Origin: Hibiscus mutabilis
Taxonomy: Eukaryota; Streptophyta; Magnoliopsida; Malvales; Malvaceae
DNA length: 64,000 bases
Assembly: GCA_019671005.1 (NCBI GenBank)
Contig: CM033741.1
Location: 6,448,001-6,512,000, forward strand
Direction of reading: 5' to 3'
The notes below the pieces were generated by a model. That model ran no database searches, was not told the DNA's origin, and saw nothing but the letters and a program-made list of their open reading frames with translations. The position numbers and the translations under genes are program-made. Positions 1 through 12,704 of the stretch are shown here, one piece after another; within the stretch, counting starts at the first letter, position 1, and each line of letters starts with the position of its first letter.

Positions 1-1019
1 TGATATAATTATTGTATTAGGGAACATAATTATTTCCCTCATAGAATTAGCAGCTTTTGGTAGTGGAGCAAAGCGAAAGCATGAAAATTCTAGCGCTTTG
101 GAATGGTTCCCTGCTTCCTTTACGACTCTGCTTTGATTGGATCCTCTCCCCTCTGGCCCGATGCTCAATTACGGGGCTTAGAAAAATGGCTCTTAGGGCT
201 ACCGAGTAGTGACCCATTTTTTATTCTGTTCAATTATTGGGGTGCTTTTTCTTAATTTTATTAAAAATTATAGGATTTGTTTGGTTCGCATATATATTCT
301 TTGGGTTTTTTTAACCACCAATATCTAACTCATTGGCTAACTAATCCAGATCGGGTTCTACAGAGACTTATTATGGGGACGACCCTCCCAACTCAATTGC
401 TTCATTGATTATTGGTATATTGTTTGATTATTTAATTACACGTGAAGACTCGTTGAAATTAACAAAAAGCTCAGTCTCAATGTATGTTTGAGTTTTCAAA
501 TTTGAGTCTTACGTTATGTAAATCACTAAAGCAGTATGAGTTAGTTTTAATTAAATCGGGTATTAAATTTTATTTAGTTCAATACTTATAAAGACTGAAT
601 CAGATAAATATTGAGTATTACTTGAAAATTGTAACTTAAAAGAGAATAATTAATAAAGTAACATTTAGTCCCTTAACTTCACTACCTCTTCTAACATCTA
701 ACTTTTTTGTGCATATTAATCTTGAAACTTATTAATCATTTAACGGCATAAAATATTTTATAAAATCTCTCTAAAAATGGTAAAAGAATCTACTTTTATG
801 TTTGTATGTGGTGGGGCCTGAAACTCCAATTTCTTCAAAACTGCATGGGAGATGGTGAAAAAGGCATTATAGAAGCAATGCAGGCTAGTTTACAACCGAA
901 GAACTTTTATGCATTAAAGATTAGAGGCCAATAATATCATGTTGCTCTGCAATCCATAAATGCATTATCTGGATCAGATTGATTAAGTGCTTGCCAAGTT
1001 GTCAGATTGATCAAGTACT
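1..1019. other. AT-rich intergenic DNA, no gene seen
   Basis: I find no convincing coding region here. A degenerate module at about 322-402 (core AACTAATCCAGATCG, then a GGGGACGACCCT-like segment) recurs near 3180 and 6175, so part of this stretch is dispersed repeat. The first 250 bases are slightly less AT-rich, but I cannot assign them to any family. Confidence 0.5.
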
Positions 1020-1473
1020 TACGTGTTAAAAAATATTCGATCCGACTGACTCGATCCTATTATTCATTGATCTGATCCGAAAATTCAGATATTCGATCCG
1101 ATTTTTATTTTCGGATCGGATATCCGATCCGATTTTAAATTTTTTGGATCGAATACGGATCACAATATTTCAAGTTTCGGATTATCCAAAACTCCGAAAA
1201 TTCCAATTTTTATGAATATTAATTTTGTTATTTTTAACAATTTGGTGCTTGTTATATTCGAAAATTAAAAAATTGAAATGTTCATAGTTGTGAATCTTGT
1301 TATATTTAGCAATTTGATATTTGTTGTATTCGAAATTCTAAAATTTTCATAAATACGAATTTTAAATCCGAATTTCCTGATATCCAATTTTTCGGATCGG
1401 ATACGGATCACTATATTGTCGATCCGAAAAATCGGATCAGATCCGATCCGATATCCGACAGTGAACACCCCTA
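1020..1473. mobile_element. Non-autonomous hAT-like element, GGATCGGAT-rich (copy A)
   Basis: The right end reads GTGAACACCCCTA, the inverted complement of the TAGGGGTGTTCA end of the related copy at 45710-46230. The left end, TACGTGTTAAAAAATA, matches the other terminus of that copy (TAGGGGTGTTAAAAAATA) with a few changes. Both outer thirds are made of short repeats of the type ATCCGATCCGATATCC in inverted orientation. The middle is AT-rich and is also shared with the second copy, for example the stretch about a TTGTTATATTCG-like motif. There is no coding capacity. I could not find a clean target duplication, so the exact ends are uncertain. Confidence 0.7.
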
Positions 1474-4400
1474 CTTGCCGAGTTGTATTGCCTTTGTACT
1501 TGTACGCGAACTAAAGATAGGGATGACAACAGAACAAGCATAGATGATTTTATAATTTTTATTTTGTCTTTAATATTTACATGTACAATTTTTTAAAAAA
1601 AATCTCATTAAATTTTTCGGAAATTTTTTCGTCTTCGTATCTATGCTTTGCGATACTCGCGGGTTTCGGTTAATACATATCTAAAAAATAAGTAAATTTT
1701 ATACATTAAAACAAATACTCAACATAGATCTCCAAGATTACAAACATAATTGATAAATTAATTTTGCCAACGAAAAACAAACTATTTCAAAACTATAATA
1801 ATAACCGCTAACAATTTCTTTTCTCACACTTTTGTAGTCAAATCAATCTAATGTGTGCTACTTGACGATGTTTTTGTAGACGCATTTTTTATTAAATTGA
1901 GAGGTATTACATTTCCGTACCAGGATTCGAACCCATACAAGATGAGACAATATGAGCATCATTGGCCACTAGGCCAATTAATGAATCTCCTTGTAGACGT
2001 GTTTTGATCCTTCTTGTCATAAACCTATAATATAAAAAGTAAATACCATATCTTCATATGCATCAATAATACATATACTAGGGGTATATAAGTAAATGGG
2101 TATATATATATTAAAAAAATTGTAAGGTATTGGGATCCTTGCGGATATTTTTTTGAGATCTCACAGTTATTTATACGGGTACGTTTCAATTACACTTACA
2201 GTTTGTATATAGCAATCTTCGTGCTCATCTCCATTTAAGCTTCGATGTTTAAACTTCCTCCGTCTTCATCCTAGTAACTGAAGTTCTAATTATTTTCTAT
2301 TTTTGCCGGTTTGAATCTCACGATTTTCAATTATTTCCTACCTGATTGCCATCTCTAACCAAAGGGCCAAGGAGTATTAATATCTCAATAGTTGGAATGA
2401 ATCTTGTGTAATACAACAATTTTGGTATATATAAAGGGCGTGGGGTATGAATGTGGATGGAAACTATACGTTATGTCGATCTGATCAGGAGACAATAGCT
2501 CATTTATTTGTGGACATCATCGAAGCTGTTGTAATGTAAATTTTACAAGTCTGTAAAAAGAAAAAAAAAAAGCTGAATTATAATTACTGTACATCATCAA
2601 GGCTGGTGTGAGTATTCATTTATATCCCACTTAATGCAATTCAACCTCAAATCTCTTTGATCCATTTATTAAGCCCAATTTAATTTGCCCACAGCAAAAC
2701 CCAAATGAATATATGTAAATTTATTAGAATTACTTTTTCGGTTCGATTTTTCAAGTTCAGTAATTAAGTTTGGACTTTCTTGCGCGTCTAATTTGTGGTC
2801 ACAAATAACTCTGGACATTAAAATACAATTAAAAAATCTCCTAAAATCTCAACAGTTAGACCTAAACTCAGATTACACATTATACACAAACAATGTATTT
2901 TAAATAAAGTTAATCGTACAATAAATTTCTAACTGTTTGAAATGGAGTAAATTGAATTAAGAATCGTTTATATAATTCAAATTTATTAAGATAAACTATC
3001 GATGGTTACACTAAAATATATTATTAATTTTTATCCGACTAACACACGGGATTATCATATATTAAATTATTCTAATATTTGGATTTAAAATTTGAATATA
3101 AATGTCTGTTTGAATTTAAATATGTATTAAATTGAAATTTAAATCTCTGATACTTTATGTTTTTAATTTTTTAACTATCGGTATCTGACTCGTTTGTCGA
3201 TTAATTAAGATCGAGTTTTGCAAAGATTTAGTATTGAGACGACTCTTCTAATCTAATTTTCTTCATTCAGAACACCATGATTCTTAATTTTTTAATTATT
3301 AATTTAAAATTTAGAATACAAAGATAATATTTTTCAAATGTAAAATTTAAAATATTTAGATATTGTATTTATAAATTAATTTTAAGCACTGGATCTATAT
3401 GTTCAAGCAATAAAGTCGCAAGTCCAAATTAAATGATTCAAAAACGATTTTTTTCCTCGTTATTACCTTTATTGTATATATGTGTAAAAGTTTTCTTAAA
3501 ATAATAAATAAAAAGTTAAAACACTAAATGATATTTTTTTTCTTCTATTAATTTTTCTTAATTTTTTTAATAATCGACAACAACAAAATCAATTTTGGAT
3601 TGATTATTAACCACCTACTTTTACTTTTTATTTTCTTTCCTCCCTTATTCCTCTTTTAAGTTTTTATGTTATCTTGTTTTGTTTAATCAATCCTTATCTT
3701 TACAAATGAAAATTATGAATGAGTTTATCTGCTTTTCTGACACATTCTTTTTTTTTCTAAAATTTAATGCAATTTATTTAGATAGTGTCTATTATATTAT
3801 GTTGTTAATTAATCTTACCGTGAATCACAGATCAAATATTGATAGACGAAGATAAGTTACAGTTAAATTGTAGTAATGTCAATTTATTAACGAATCATCA
3901 TTGTTATATGTATTTTATGTTCATGTTAATAGTATCTTGAATCATCATCAATTATATACATTTGAATCTATTATTTAAGTTGTTTGATCGGATTCTATCA
4001 TTGCTTGTTCTTATTTTTATGTTTTTGTTTTACAAACTACTCTTCTTATTATGGTATTTTCTCCTTATCAATAAACCAACCATTGTTATTTGTAAAAAAA
4101 TTATAAAATTGAAATTATTAAGACATTAAACTCTACATAGATACATTAAATAGGGTAATGATTATATACGTTGTTAAAGGTGGTAATTAAAAGTTTTCGC
4201 AAATATTTTAATTTTAGAGTTTATAATTTTAATTTAAAATTTAAAAGTTTAAAATTTAAGAGTTGTGGTTAAAAATTAATATTGATAAATTAAAATACAA
4301 ATCTCTAGCATAAACTCTAAACTTCAAATCTTAAAACTAAACTCTAACTATTACACATAAATTCTAAAACCTAAATACTTGTAGATAATTGTTGTTTATT

Positions 4401-4557
4401 GAATAAAAATCATATTAAATATGACTATGAGGTAATAAAGACAGAATTACAGAAATGTCAAGATCTCCAAATCTGCTAATATACTTTTTCCCAAAGGTCA
4501 CTAAGCAGTGGCGACCCACATAAGCTCGAAGTTTTCAACCCTTAAAAAAGATGATGT
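1474..4557. other. AT-rich intergenic DNA with degraded repeats
   Basis: No intact gene is visible. The stretch contains a possible LINE-derived remnant at 2455-2532, a copy of the dispersed module at about 3178-3270, and from about 4195 to 4395 a run of degenerate TTTAAAATTTA and CCTAAACTCTAA-like repeats. The remainder is low-complexity AT-rich DNA. Confidence 0.5.
2455..2532 (+). pseudogene. Possible remnant of a LINE reverse-transcriptase zinc-binding (zf-RVT) region
   Basis: Read on the + strand, this short stretch translates as a segment ending TLCRSDQETIAHLFVD. That resembles the Cys...ETxxHLFxxC signature of the zf-RVT domain found at the C-terminus of plant non-LTR retrotransposons and related gene fragments. 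The second cysteine pair is lost, and no reverse transcriptase is visible upstream. This is a small relic at most and the similarity could be chance. Confidence 0.4.
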
Positions 4558-4612
4558 TCTCCTTCTCCTTCTCCTCCTTCTCCTTCTCCTTCTCCTCCTC
4601 CTTTTTGTTTTT
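4558..4612. repeat. Polypyrimidine (CTCCTT) microsatellite
   Basis: An uninterrupted pyrimidine tract made of CTCCTT and CTC units runs across these positions. Its complement is a purine-only GA-rich tract. Such tracts often lie near plant promoters, but no gene follows on either side here. Confidence 0.9.
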
Positions 4613-6524
4613 CCTTTTCAAAAGCAGACTTAAAATTCCGTTCCTTTAAAAAAAAGGAAATCAAACTTTACTCCAATTATTACTCGTTGAGTGGCAGTGA
4701 GTTAGGCAGCAATTAGCACATGTGTCCGACGTTGAGGGTATCAGGTTTAGTTCGGAAAGACCTAAATAAAATCGACATTTCATGTTTCGAAAGGGGACAA
4801 GAAGGAGAACCTCCTTAAGACAGAGCACCGGGAAGCAGGAAGGAGGAAAGAAATGAGATAGGAACAAAAATGTGAGGTCGTCATGGAGAAGCCAATTTTG
4901 ACCCTCTTTATGTTATATAAATAAAAAGTGCCCAACTCCCTTTTTGTTTAGTCGGTGTAGCTTTGATGGATGCCCGACACCTGTTCCCTTTCCTTTTCAA
5001 GAGGCTGAGGATCATATTGGGTTGGTACTTGCCGACCCAGATTAAGGTGGCTCTTTACTCCTCTTGTTTTCTTTTTATCTCTTGTACGCCCCGTTTTCTC
5101 ATTTCTGGCTGCTCCAGAAACTACCATCAACTAGTGGCGTCCCTTCAACCACCACTTTTACACCCTTTTTATTTTTATTCTTTTTATCGGTGCTATCTTC
5201 TATTATTGTTGTGGTTGTTTTAGATTTTATCACACTTAATTCGTGAGAACGATTTAATATAATTTTATTCAACATCAAACATAGGTTTAATTCTTAAAAG
5301 GAAAAGTTATCTTTTCGTATAAATCTTTATTTATAGTATAGGGTAATTATTGGAGCCGTAAACTAAAAGTTTTTATAATCGTCTTAATTTTAGGGTTTTG
5401 AGATTTTGTTTAGGGCGTAGGAGTTATAGGTTTAGATTTATACGTTTATAATTTAGGATTTATAGTTAGAATTTAGAGTTTAAATTATTAGAGCCATAAA
5501 CTAAAAGTTTTCGTAATGTCATTAGCTTTTTTTCATAATATATGGTATAAATATTATTTTTAAAATATTAAACATATTTTTAAAGAAAAATAAACATGTA
5601 AAATTGTTTATAATCATCAAAACGTACTGATTTCAAATATGGAAGATGCCCTCGTCAACACCTGTAAATCCCAAGTTCTTTCGACGAATTTTCACCATTT
5701 TTTTATATATAGCTATTGAAATTAGAGGCCGCTCAAAGATACGAGGTACAGTGTAATTTATTAAAATAAATTTTTAAAAATAATTTTTTAAATATTTGTC
5801 AATATATTGTATGTGTGATAGATTAATTTTTTTAAATACGAGACACAGGTTTAAATCACTTTGTCTACATACAATGACGAATCTACAACATGAATGGGAG
5901 AGGCTGTTGCCCCCGGCATGAGAATTTTTTTTACCTTTAATTCTTTGTATTTTTTTGAAAAATTAGGAATAATTATGAATTTGCCTCCCGACCTTTAAAA
6001 TTTTATGTTTTGCCCCTCACTTTCAAATCCTGGCTTCGTCCCTGTTTACATAGTATTTGCATATTGTCAAAAGGTTAAAAATATTTATAAACAAATATCA
6101 CCTTATAATCACCTTTAGACTATTTAAAAAATTAACTCATTTTGAGGCTCCCATTTTTTTGGTATAATTGTTATTCAACTTATTAACTAACTAATCTGAA
6201 TCGAGCATTGTAAAGACACATTAGGGGGACGATCCTTTCAACTAAATTTGTTGCATTTACAATGTCATAATTCGAACTCATAATCCTTAAAAAATCTAGT
6301 GGCACGTCCTATCAAACCAACTAGTTGTTGGTGAGACTCTTTTATTTTGAAGTTCTTGTGTGGTGCTTCTTAGAAATCTTTTACCCCTTTTGATGCCCTT
6401 ATTTATGTCTCATTAAAAAAATGGTTTAGCATTAAGATATAATGTTAGAGTTTAAAAAATTAATGGCAAAGATACTTTTAAGACTTAAAATTTAAGATTT
6501 AAAATTTATGATTAGTACTTAAAA
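4613..6524. other. Intergenic DNA with degenerate repeats
   Basis: The open frames near 4948-5246 are short, overlap on both strands and match no family I know, so I do not call a gene. At 5349-5375 and 5488-5514 a segment of the type ATTRGAGCCRTAAACTAAAAG is directly repeated around a core of TTTAGGGTTT-like sequence, so this is a small repeat of the telomere-like class. At 5890-6050 there is text about GCCCCCGGC and GCCCCTCAC that resembles sequence at 50750, again a dispersed repeat. Confidence 0.45.
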
Positions 6525-6706
6525 GGGAGAAATTATTATATGGTCCCGGCTCACCACGTCATCTATGATCTCATACAATGAGATTCATTAATTTAATGAC
6601 ATGTAGGAAAAATGTGAAGATTCACCTTGGAAAAAAATGAGATGGAAAATTATTATTGGGTGGGACCATGGATGGCGTGGTGAGTCAGTACATCTAATAA
6701 TTTCCC
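6525..6706. mobile_element. MITE, family shared with 60680-60889
   Basis: The element begins GGGAGAAATTATTATATGG and ends ACATCTAATAATTTCCC. The two ends are imperfect inverted repeats about 37 bp long that include CTCACCACGTCATC against GATGGCGTGGTGAG. TTAAAA flanks both sides (6519-6524 and 6707-6712) and is the likely target duplication. The interior contains ACATGTAGGAAAA, which is also present in the copy near 60.8 kb. There is no coding capacity. Confidence 0.75.
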
Positions 6707-6794
6707 TTAAAAGGATAAAAATCTTTAACTTCTTTTCGGTGTCTTTTTTTATGTCAAATATTGAAAAATTAAATTGTAAGATTTAACCTTAAAT

Positions 6795-6900
6795 TTTAAA
6801 TCATAAATCTTAAGCTATAAGCCCTAAAATATATATAACCTACCATAAATTCCTTAAACTCTAACCCTAAACCCTAACCTTAAACCTTAAACTTAAATAT
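6795..6900. repeat. Degenerate telomere-like (CCCTAAA) repeats
   Basis: A run of CTAAACCCTAACCTTAAACC-type units, with an exact CCCTAAACCCTAACC core near 6860, resembles the plant telomere unit CCCTAAA but is heavily diverged. Similar tracts occur at 20080-20195 and, on the opposite strand, at 5390-5490. These look like an internal repeat of dispersed elements rather than an interstitial telomere. Confidence 0.7.
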
Positions 6901-7675
6901 TTAGTGTGAGACATAGAAATGAGCACCGAAAAGAGACATAAGATTCTATTCAAACTTTTTTTTTTGACAAATCATAAATCTAATCATAATCCTACCTAGA
7001 AGGGAGGGGAAAAGAAGACTCCAAGAGAAGGAAATGGGTGCTCCTAGTGGGTCTAGATGTGACACCCTAAACCCGGGTGTCACATTTGGGCCTTAAGCCC
7101 AAATCATTTTCATAAAAATTCTCAACTGAGTTTAGCTCAATCAAGGTATTTTCCAAAAACATTAAATCCAATAGTTGAAAACATAGATAAACAATTTAAA
7201 TCGTTACAAAGGAGCTCCACTTCAATTTAAAACATTTAAACATTCGACTTGATTAATACAATTTCAAAATAAGAATTACAGACTCCACCATGTAAGGTCC
7301 TAGGAATACACAGCCCACTAAACACAAGTACCGTACTCTGGAAAACACCACATGCTAGAATCTCGTACTGATAGTGCTCCTCGATCCCATGATCCGACGA
7401 TCAACCTACGCATGAAAACAACAATTCCGACCGATGAGCTTACAAAGCTCAGTGGTACACATCTACTCTACTATACTTATGCTAATCATAAACATAAGCA
7501 TGCAAGCTAGTACGAGCAATAATGAGAGATAAATAAACACATGGCACTACCACTAGTCGCCTAAACACATGCTCTCATCATAGCAATCATCATACATGGC
7601 ACATAAGGCCCAACCATACTCGGGATCTCACCAGATCAACGAGCTAAAACACACAAAGTCATAACCACAAACCTA

Positions 7676-7872
7676 GAGTGAGGTTCGATGCCACACAGCT
7701 TCAGGAACATACACTTTGAGTGAGGCTCGACACCACATAGCTTTAGGAATATACACTCTCTAGGTGAGGCCCGTGCCGCACAGCTTCGAGAATATACATC
7801 CATGCTCAGAATCTCTCATCGAGCAATTTCAAATGAGGCCTCGTGCCATATAGCTACGAGAACATACATTTA
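7676..7872. repeat. Tandem repeat, about 43-bp unit, four diverged copies
   Basis: Four copies of a unit GTGAGGCTCGATGCC-ACACAGCTTC-AGGAACATACACT start near 7677, 7719, 7763 and 7832. The last two are separated by a spacer of about 25 bp. The copies differ by scattered substitutions. The array lies inside the minus-oriented LTR-like block and is probably a structural repeat of that retroelement family. Confidence 0.8.
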
Positions 7873-8183
7873 ACATCTCTAACCATGGTGTTGCCACACT
7901 CTTTTTCTAGGTATTCAAATCGCAACAAACAAGGTAACTCAACCAACCAAGTGTCCAAACAACATACAACATGGACATGATTACCACACAACATTAACGT
8001 GATTACCAAACTCTATGGTTTCTATCAATTATCAAGCCAACATTTAAGTTTACCAACTTGTTAATACATTATGGAAATGTATATTAATCATCATCATTAA
8101 TTGTTTTTATTAACCCATATTATCTCATTAATATCCCACGTAAATTTTCATCTTTTTATTAGCATTATAAATCATTCCGTTCA

Positions 8184-8370
8184 GTGGATATCGATACTCA
8201 AAGACGAGTATCGATACGGTACCTTTGGGTACCGGTACTCATACGTATATCGATACTAATATTGCTTACTAGAAATCCTAGATTTTCACAAGTACCGGTA
8301 CGGGTTGACCCGTACCAATACGATCCACAATCGCGTACCAATACAGCCAAAGCTCGTACCGATACCATAC
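8184..8370. repeat. Cluster of CGTACCGATACGG-type palindromic units
   Basis: At least eight short units of the type TATCGATACGGTACC, GGTACCGGTAC and CCCGTACCAATACG crowd into this interval. Many are near-palindromes that can pair with their neighbours. The same motif forms a second cluster at 9660-9990 and scattered copies at 11470-11510 and 14424-14503. The sequence is non-coding. Confidence 0.85.
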
Positions 8371-9659
8371 ACACGGGTTCGCACCATTTTCTTGAATTAC
8401 AATTTTACAACACTTTATTTGATCCCTAAAGCTTATGAAAGTTATTAGAGTTTGTTTACTAACGCATTCATTCAATTAATATTAGTTACATGCTTTATAA
8501 CCATTTAATCGAGCATTTATTCCATAAGCATAATTCCCAACAAATTACATCAATCTATTCGAACAATCATACAAGGCATCACGATTATTAATCAATCAAA
8601 CAATCATCAAGTAAATTATACAAGCATCTCAAACGACCCTACACGGTCTCTAAAAGCCTCTATGAGTCTCACCATATTCACAACATCATCATGCCTCACA
8701 CATATATCAAGTCTTATGATATCGGTCTCAACAATTGCTTATTTATCGTTTACCTATTTTACGAACAATAACAAGCAAGACAATCAAATTTATGATGCTC
8801 ATAAAGAAATAGGAGTTTGAGGTGTACTAACCTTAAACCAAAGCAATAAATCCTCAAAAAAACTTCTCAGTTACTCTAGTTGGTCTGATATCCAATCCTG
8901 AATAATCCTCATACAAAAGCGAATACAAATTCCTATATTCCCTATTCAAAACACAAGGTCAAATGCGCAAAAATAGCTTATCAAGATCAAATTTTGCGAA
9001 ATAGACTATGCCAACAGACTTAGAATGTTGATAAACTCCCGAGTAGGGTCCCACAAAAAAGTCAACGCCGGTCAACGACGACAGGCAACGACGGCTGGCT
9101 CGGCTCGACTGGAAGGCCAGCTTGATGGACCAGCTCAGCCTGTGGCTTGGACTAACTCAGCAGGCTGGCTAAGCTTGGCCCAACAGCTAGAGCCCAACTA
9201 TTACAACAACCTGCTTGGTTAGACGTCGCCTACGTATAGTGTAACCCCCTGGACCCAGCCTAGATGCCCAACCGAACCAAGAAGGCTACATTAGGTTTGC
9301 CGTAGCAAACCAAAGAGATTCAACTAAACCTAGTCCATTTTTTTTATCTTATCTAGATGCCCATTTATTAACCCTACATGTACATACAGACATCAGGTGC
9401 AACCCCAACTCAATCGGGCATTTATTTGACAACCAATTGATCACATTTGCAAATTAGGGACCAAATTGCAAATACAAAAAATTTAAGGATTAAAACTCAT
9501 TTTTAAGTTACCAATCTTTAATTAGACAGATTCTAAACCTTCATCTCAAATTTCTGCTCAATCTGATCATTCTACCACATATATATTTGCATCGGCAAGA
9601 TTTAAGGACTAAAAAGCAAAGAAAGCAAAACTACCCAAAATGACATTAACAGGAAAAAC

Positions 9660-9995
9660 GACCATCCATATCAAAACGGGTAAGCCCGTACCGATACGGT
9701 TTGAAACACACTATTTCGATACACCACCAAGTCGTTTCGATACGCCTAACTGAAAGACCAATCTTTTGAAATATTTACAACCGTACCGATACGGTTCCTT
9801 AGGTGTTACGATACACGAGTTCGAGTTACAAAAGTGAATTCCAGTGGCTAAAACTCGTATCTAAACGCACATCCCCGTACCGGTATGCCAGACCAAATTT
9901 GCTTAGGCGTATCAAAATGCACCAGACCCGTACCGATCCCACAAGCCTGGAATTGCCTAGCCGTACCGATACGGTCCCTCGCGTATCAGTACACA
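9660..9995. repeat. Second cluster of CGTACCGATACGG-type units
   Basis: CGTACCGATACGG occurs almost unchanged near 9688, 9782 and 9961, with variants such as TTTCGATACACC, CCGTACCGGTATGCC and CGTACCGATCCC between them. Spacing is irregular, so this is not a simple satellite. It lies inside the same LTR-like block as the 8.2-kb cluster. Confidence 0.85.
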
Positions 9996-12704
9996 TGGGC
10001 CTGTAATGTCACATATGGCTGATTTTTCATCTCATAAGCATACTCAAACCACTCCAACATGCTTTAAACACAATATCAACATGTAAAACATAACTCAAGC
10101 CAACTAGCAACACAATTTCAACAACACAACAAGGCTTCATGCTTCAAAAGAAAATCTATAGGCATGCTTCCTAACTTTGCATCCAACCAACATATCAAAA
10201 GATAAACCAGCACCAAAAACAAACCTTAAAAGCCATTTAAAACCTAAGAGCAACTAAAGAAACATGCTCAAACAAGGAGTTTCACAAAACGTCTCTCAAT
10301 ACACAGCAAATACCCAATTGCCCTTATTTATTATAGTCTAGTCTTTAACATACTTTAGAAACAAGTCTTGCCAAGATCATCTTGCTTCTTGCTGCCTTCC
10401 GGAACTTTAATTATCTGCATTGATGGACAATGAGAGCTTAAGCACACTAGGCTTAGTGAGGAATGCTCAAAAACAAAAACCATCAATGCATTTAAAACCA
10501 TACACTTAAAACCATCCTTTAAAACATCATCATCATGCCTCTTTGAAAACATGCACTTTACAACATTAGAAACCAGCATACTAATCCATATGCTACATGT
10601 ATCATTAACCAACAGCAAATCACATTGCTAACCCTCTACTTAAGCCTTCTCATGCATTATTACCAAAAGCAAAGCTTAAGGAAAAACATGTATAAATCAC
10701 ATTATACAACATAAAGCATTTCAATGATACATTAACAATTATATTGGCTTTCAAGTGTTCATTTAACCAGTCTAATAACAAAAGAGTTCATCGGATACAT
10801 GGATTCAATAAGTGTTAACCCAACACTTCAAGCCATCTCAACCGGAATAGCGATACAATCACAATCGCGGTACAATAACAAACGAGTACAATCTCAACCC
10901 ACAGGGATACCAATCCCTCTCATCGGTTAGATGCTTAACCCATTAACGAGAGTATTTGGTACCGTTAAACCCCTCTACCGTTAGGGTACTTGGATAGAGT
11001 ATTCGGTACACAATATAAACCCCTCAACGTCCAAGGCGACTTATTTAAAGTGCACTCAATCCTATGGCCGGCCAACTATATCCGATAACAATTTTAAAAC
11101 CACATCACTTGCCAATACAATTAACCAATTAACATTTACCTCACTGTTTTAACAAGCATTAAACCATGCCATTTCCAAAGCAACAACCATGCTTTAAAAC
11201 ACAACTATAAACCATATTTACAATGATCACTTACCATGTGCATCCTTTAGCAGTTCATGCTTAAAAACGGTATAACAAATACTTTAAACATGCTTAAACA
11301 GTAGGTAACATGTAATTAAAACAAGTGCATAAAACCATTTTAAACTAGCACAACCGAGAGAGTAAATCCACTTTATACTTACTTCCGAGTCTAGGTAAGT
11401 GTTTCAAGCTCTACATTAACTCCCAAACTCTGTTCTCAAAACAACAAAACGCTTTAAATCACGTTTTCACTCATCGATACACGAAACTTCGATTTGTCGA
11501 TACGAAAACAAGCATCTGAAGCCTCATACGCTTCTCCAATCACTTCCGGATCAACCTCCCCTATTTTTACCACACAACAACAGAGGATTAATGCATTCTA
11601 AACACAACAACACAATCCTTCTCGGATTTCCACAAAATCCTCACAATTAACCCTCCACAACAACCGAAAATATAACCAAAACACTTCAATTCACAACCCA
11701 GCCAACATCTATCAACCTAGCATCATTTCTAACATCAAAACACATCTAAAACATATCCAAAACAAGCTATTACTTCCAGCAACCATACAATCACAAAAAC
11801 ACCACAAAACCTCAAAACTAACAACCTAAACAAATAGAGATTCTTAAGTTTCGGGATTCCATTGATAAAAATCACTTATCAACATTATTAAACATCCAAA
11901 ACATGAATCAAAGCAACCTTACTTACTGGAAATCAGATCCAATTCGCGAATCAACTCATTTTCCCAAATAACTCAATTAAACATTAGAAAATTATTAAAA
12001 TCAGATTAGAAACACAAAAATAAGGATCAAGTGCTTGGAAATTTCAATAAAGAACCATACAATAGAGGAGATCTCAGACCTTACCCCTATTGTGAAGTTT
12101 CTCCCTCAATTAATTTGTGAAAAGCTAAGAAAACACAAGATTAATGTAAGATTTTGTGTAATCAATCTTTACAAAACAATTTAAAACATTAAAATCAAGT
12201 TAAAAACCACCTCACCTCTGGAAATTTGATGAAATCTGAGTGTTTGGCTGAAGAGAGAATGGAGAGAAAAAATTGAGAGAAAATGACATGATTTTTGTTT
12301 AGAAAATATAACTAACTTTTTTAACAAAATCCTTTTTAATTATTAATTAAACCACATGTTAAAATAAGTCAAATCAAGGGATAAATCATAAGAATCCAAT
12401 TGGTAAAATAGCTCCTTAAAGATTCTAAGTATTTGACCCTTTTCATTTTAGTCACTAGAAAGTCATAGTTTTCAAAACTTTCATTTTGGTCACTAACCAA
12501 AATGTCCATCTTCCAAAACCCATTTTTCAAACTTTATTCCACCATTATTAAATACATAATTAATAATGATTTTTAAGCATTTTCCATAATTTTTCCATCG
12601 CCAAAAATATACGATCCCGGAACTAACTCGAATCTCTACTCTAGTCCACAAAACCGTCTAATAAACCCTCTAAACCGCTAAGCCCTAAAACCGAGGCATT
12701 ACAC

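Larger units (their letters stand above)
7058..12704 (-). mobile_element. ORF-poor LTR-retroelement block, solo-LTR or LARD-like (minus orientation)
   Basis: Read on the minus strand, the block begins TGTAATGCCTCGG at 12704 and ends GGGTTTAGGGTGTCACA at 7058, so it has TG...CA ends as LTR retroelements do. The + strand is strongly A+C biased throughout and there is no open frame worth calling over 5.6 kb. It contains a 43-bp tandem repeat, two clusters of CGTACCGATACGG palindromes and TTGAGGTGTACTAACC-like sequence. I found no second LTR copy inside. The flanking pentamers (CTAGA and CGTAG on +) do not match, so the outer ends are tentative. It could be a very long solo LTR, a large LTR-bounded derivative, or several merged fragments. 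Confidence 0.45.

Noticed and set aside
1918..1982. GATTCGAACCC and TGGCCACTAGGCCA words resembling a tRNA T loop and arm
   Set aside because: No acceptor stem, D arm or anticodon arm could be assembled; such words are common in plant dispersed repeats.
6840..6890. Interstitial telomere
   Set aside because: Only two exact CCCTAAA units occur together; the rest are diverged and similar tracts occur in several small elements.
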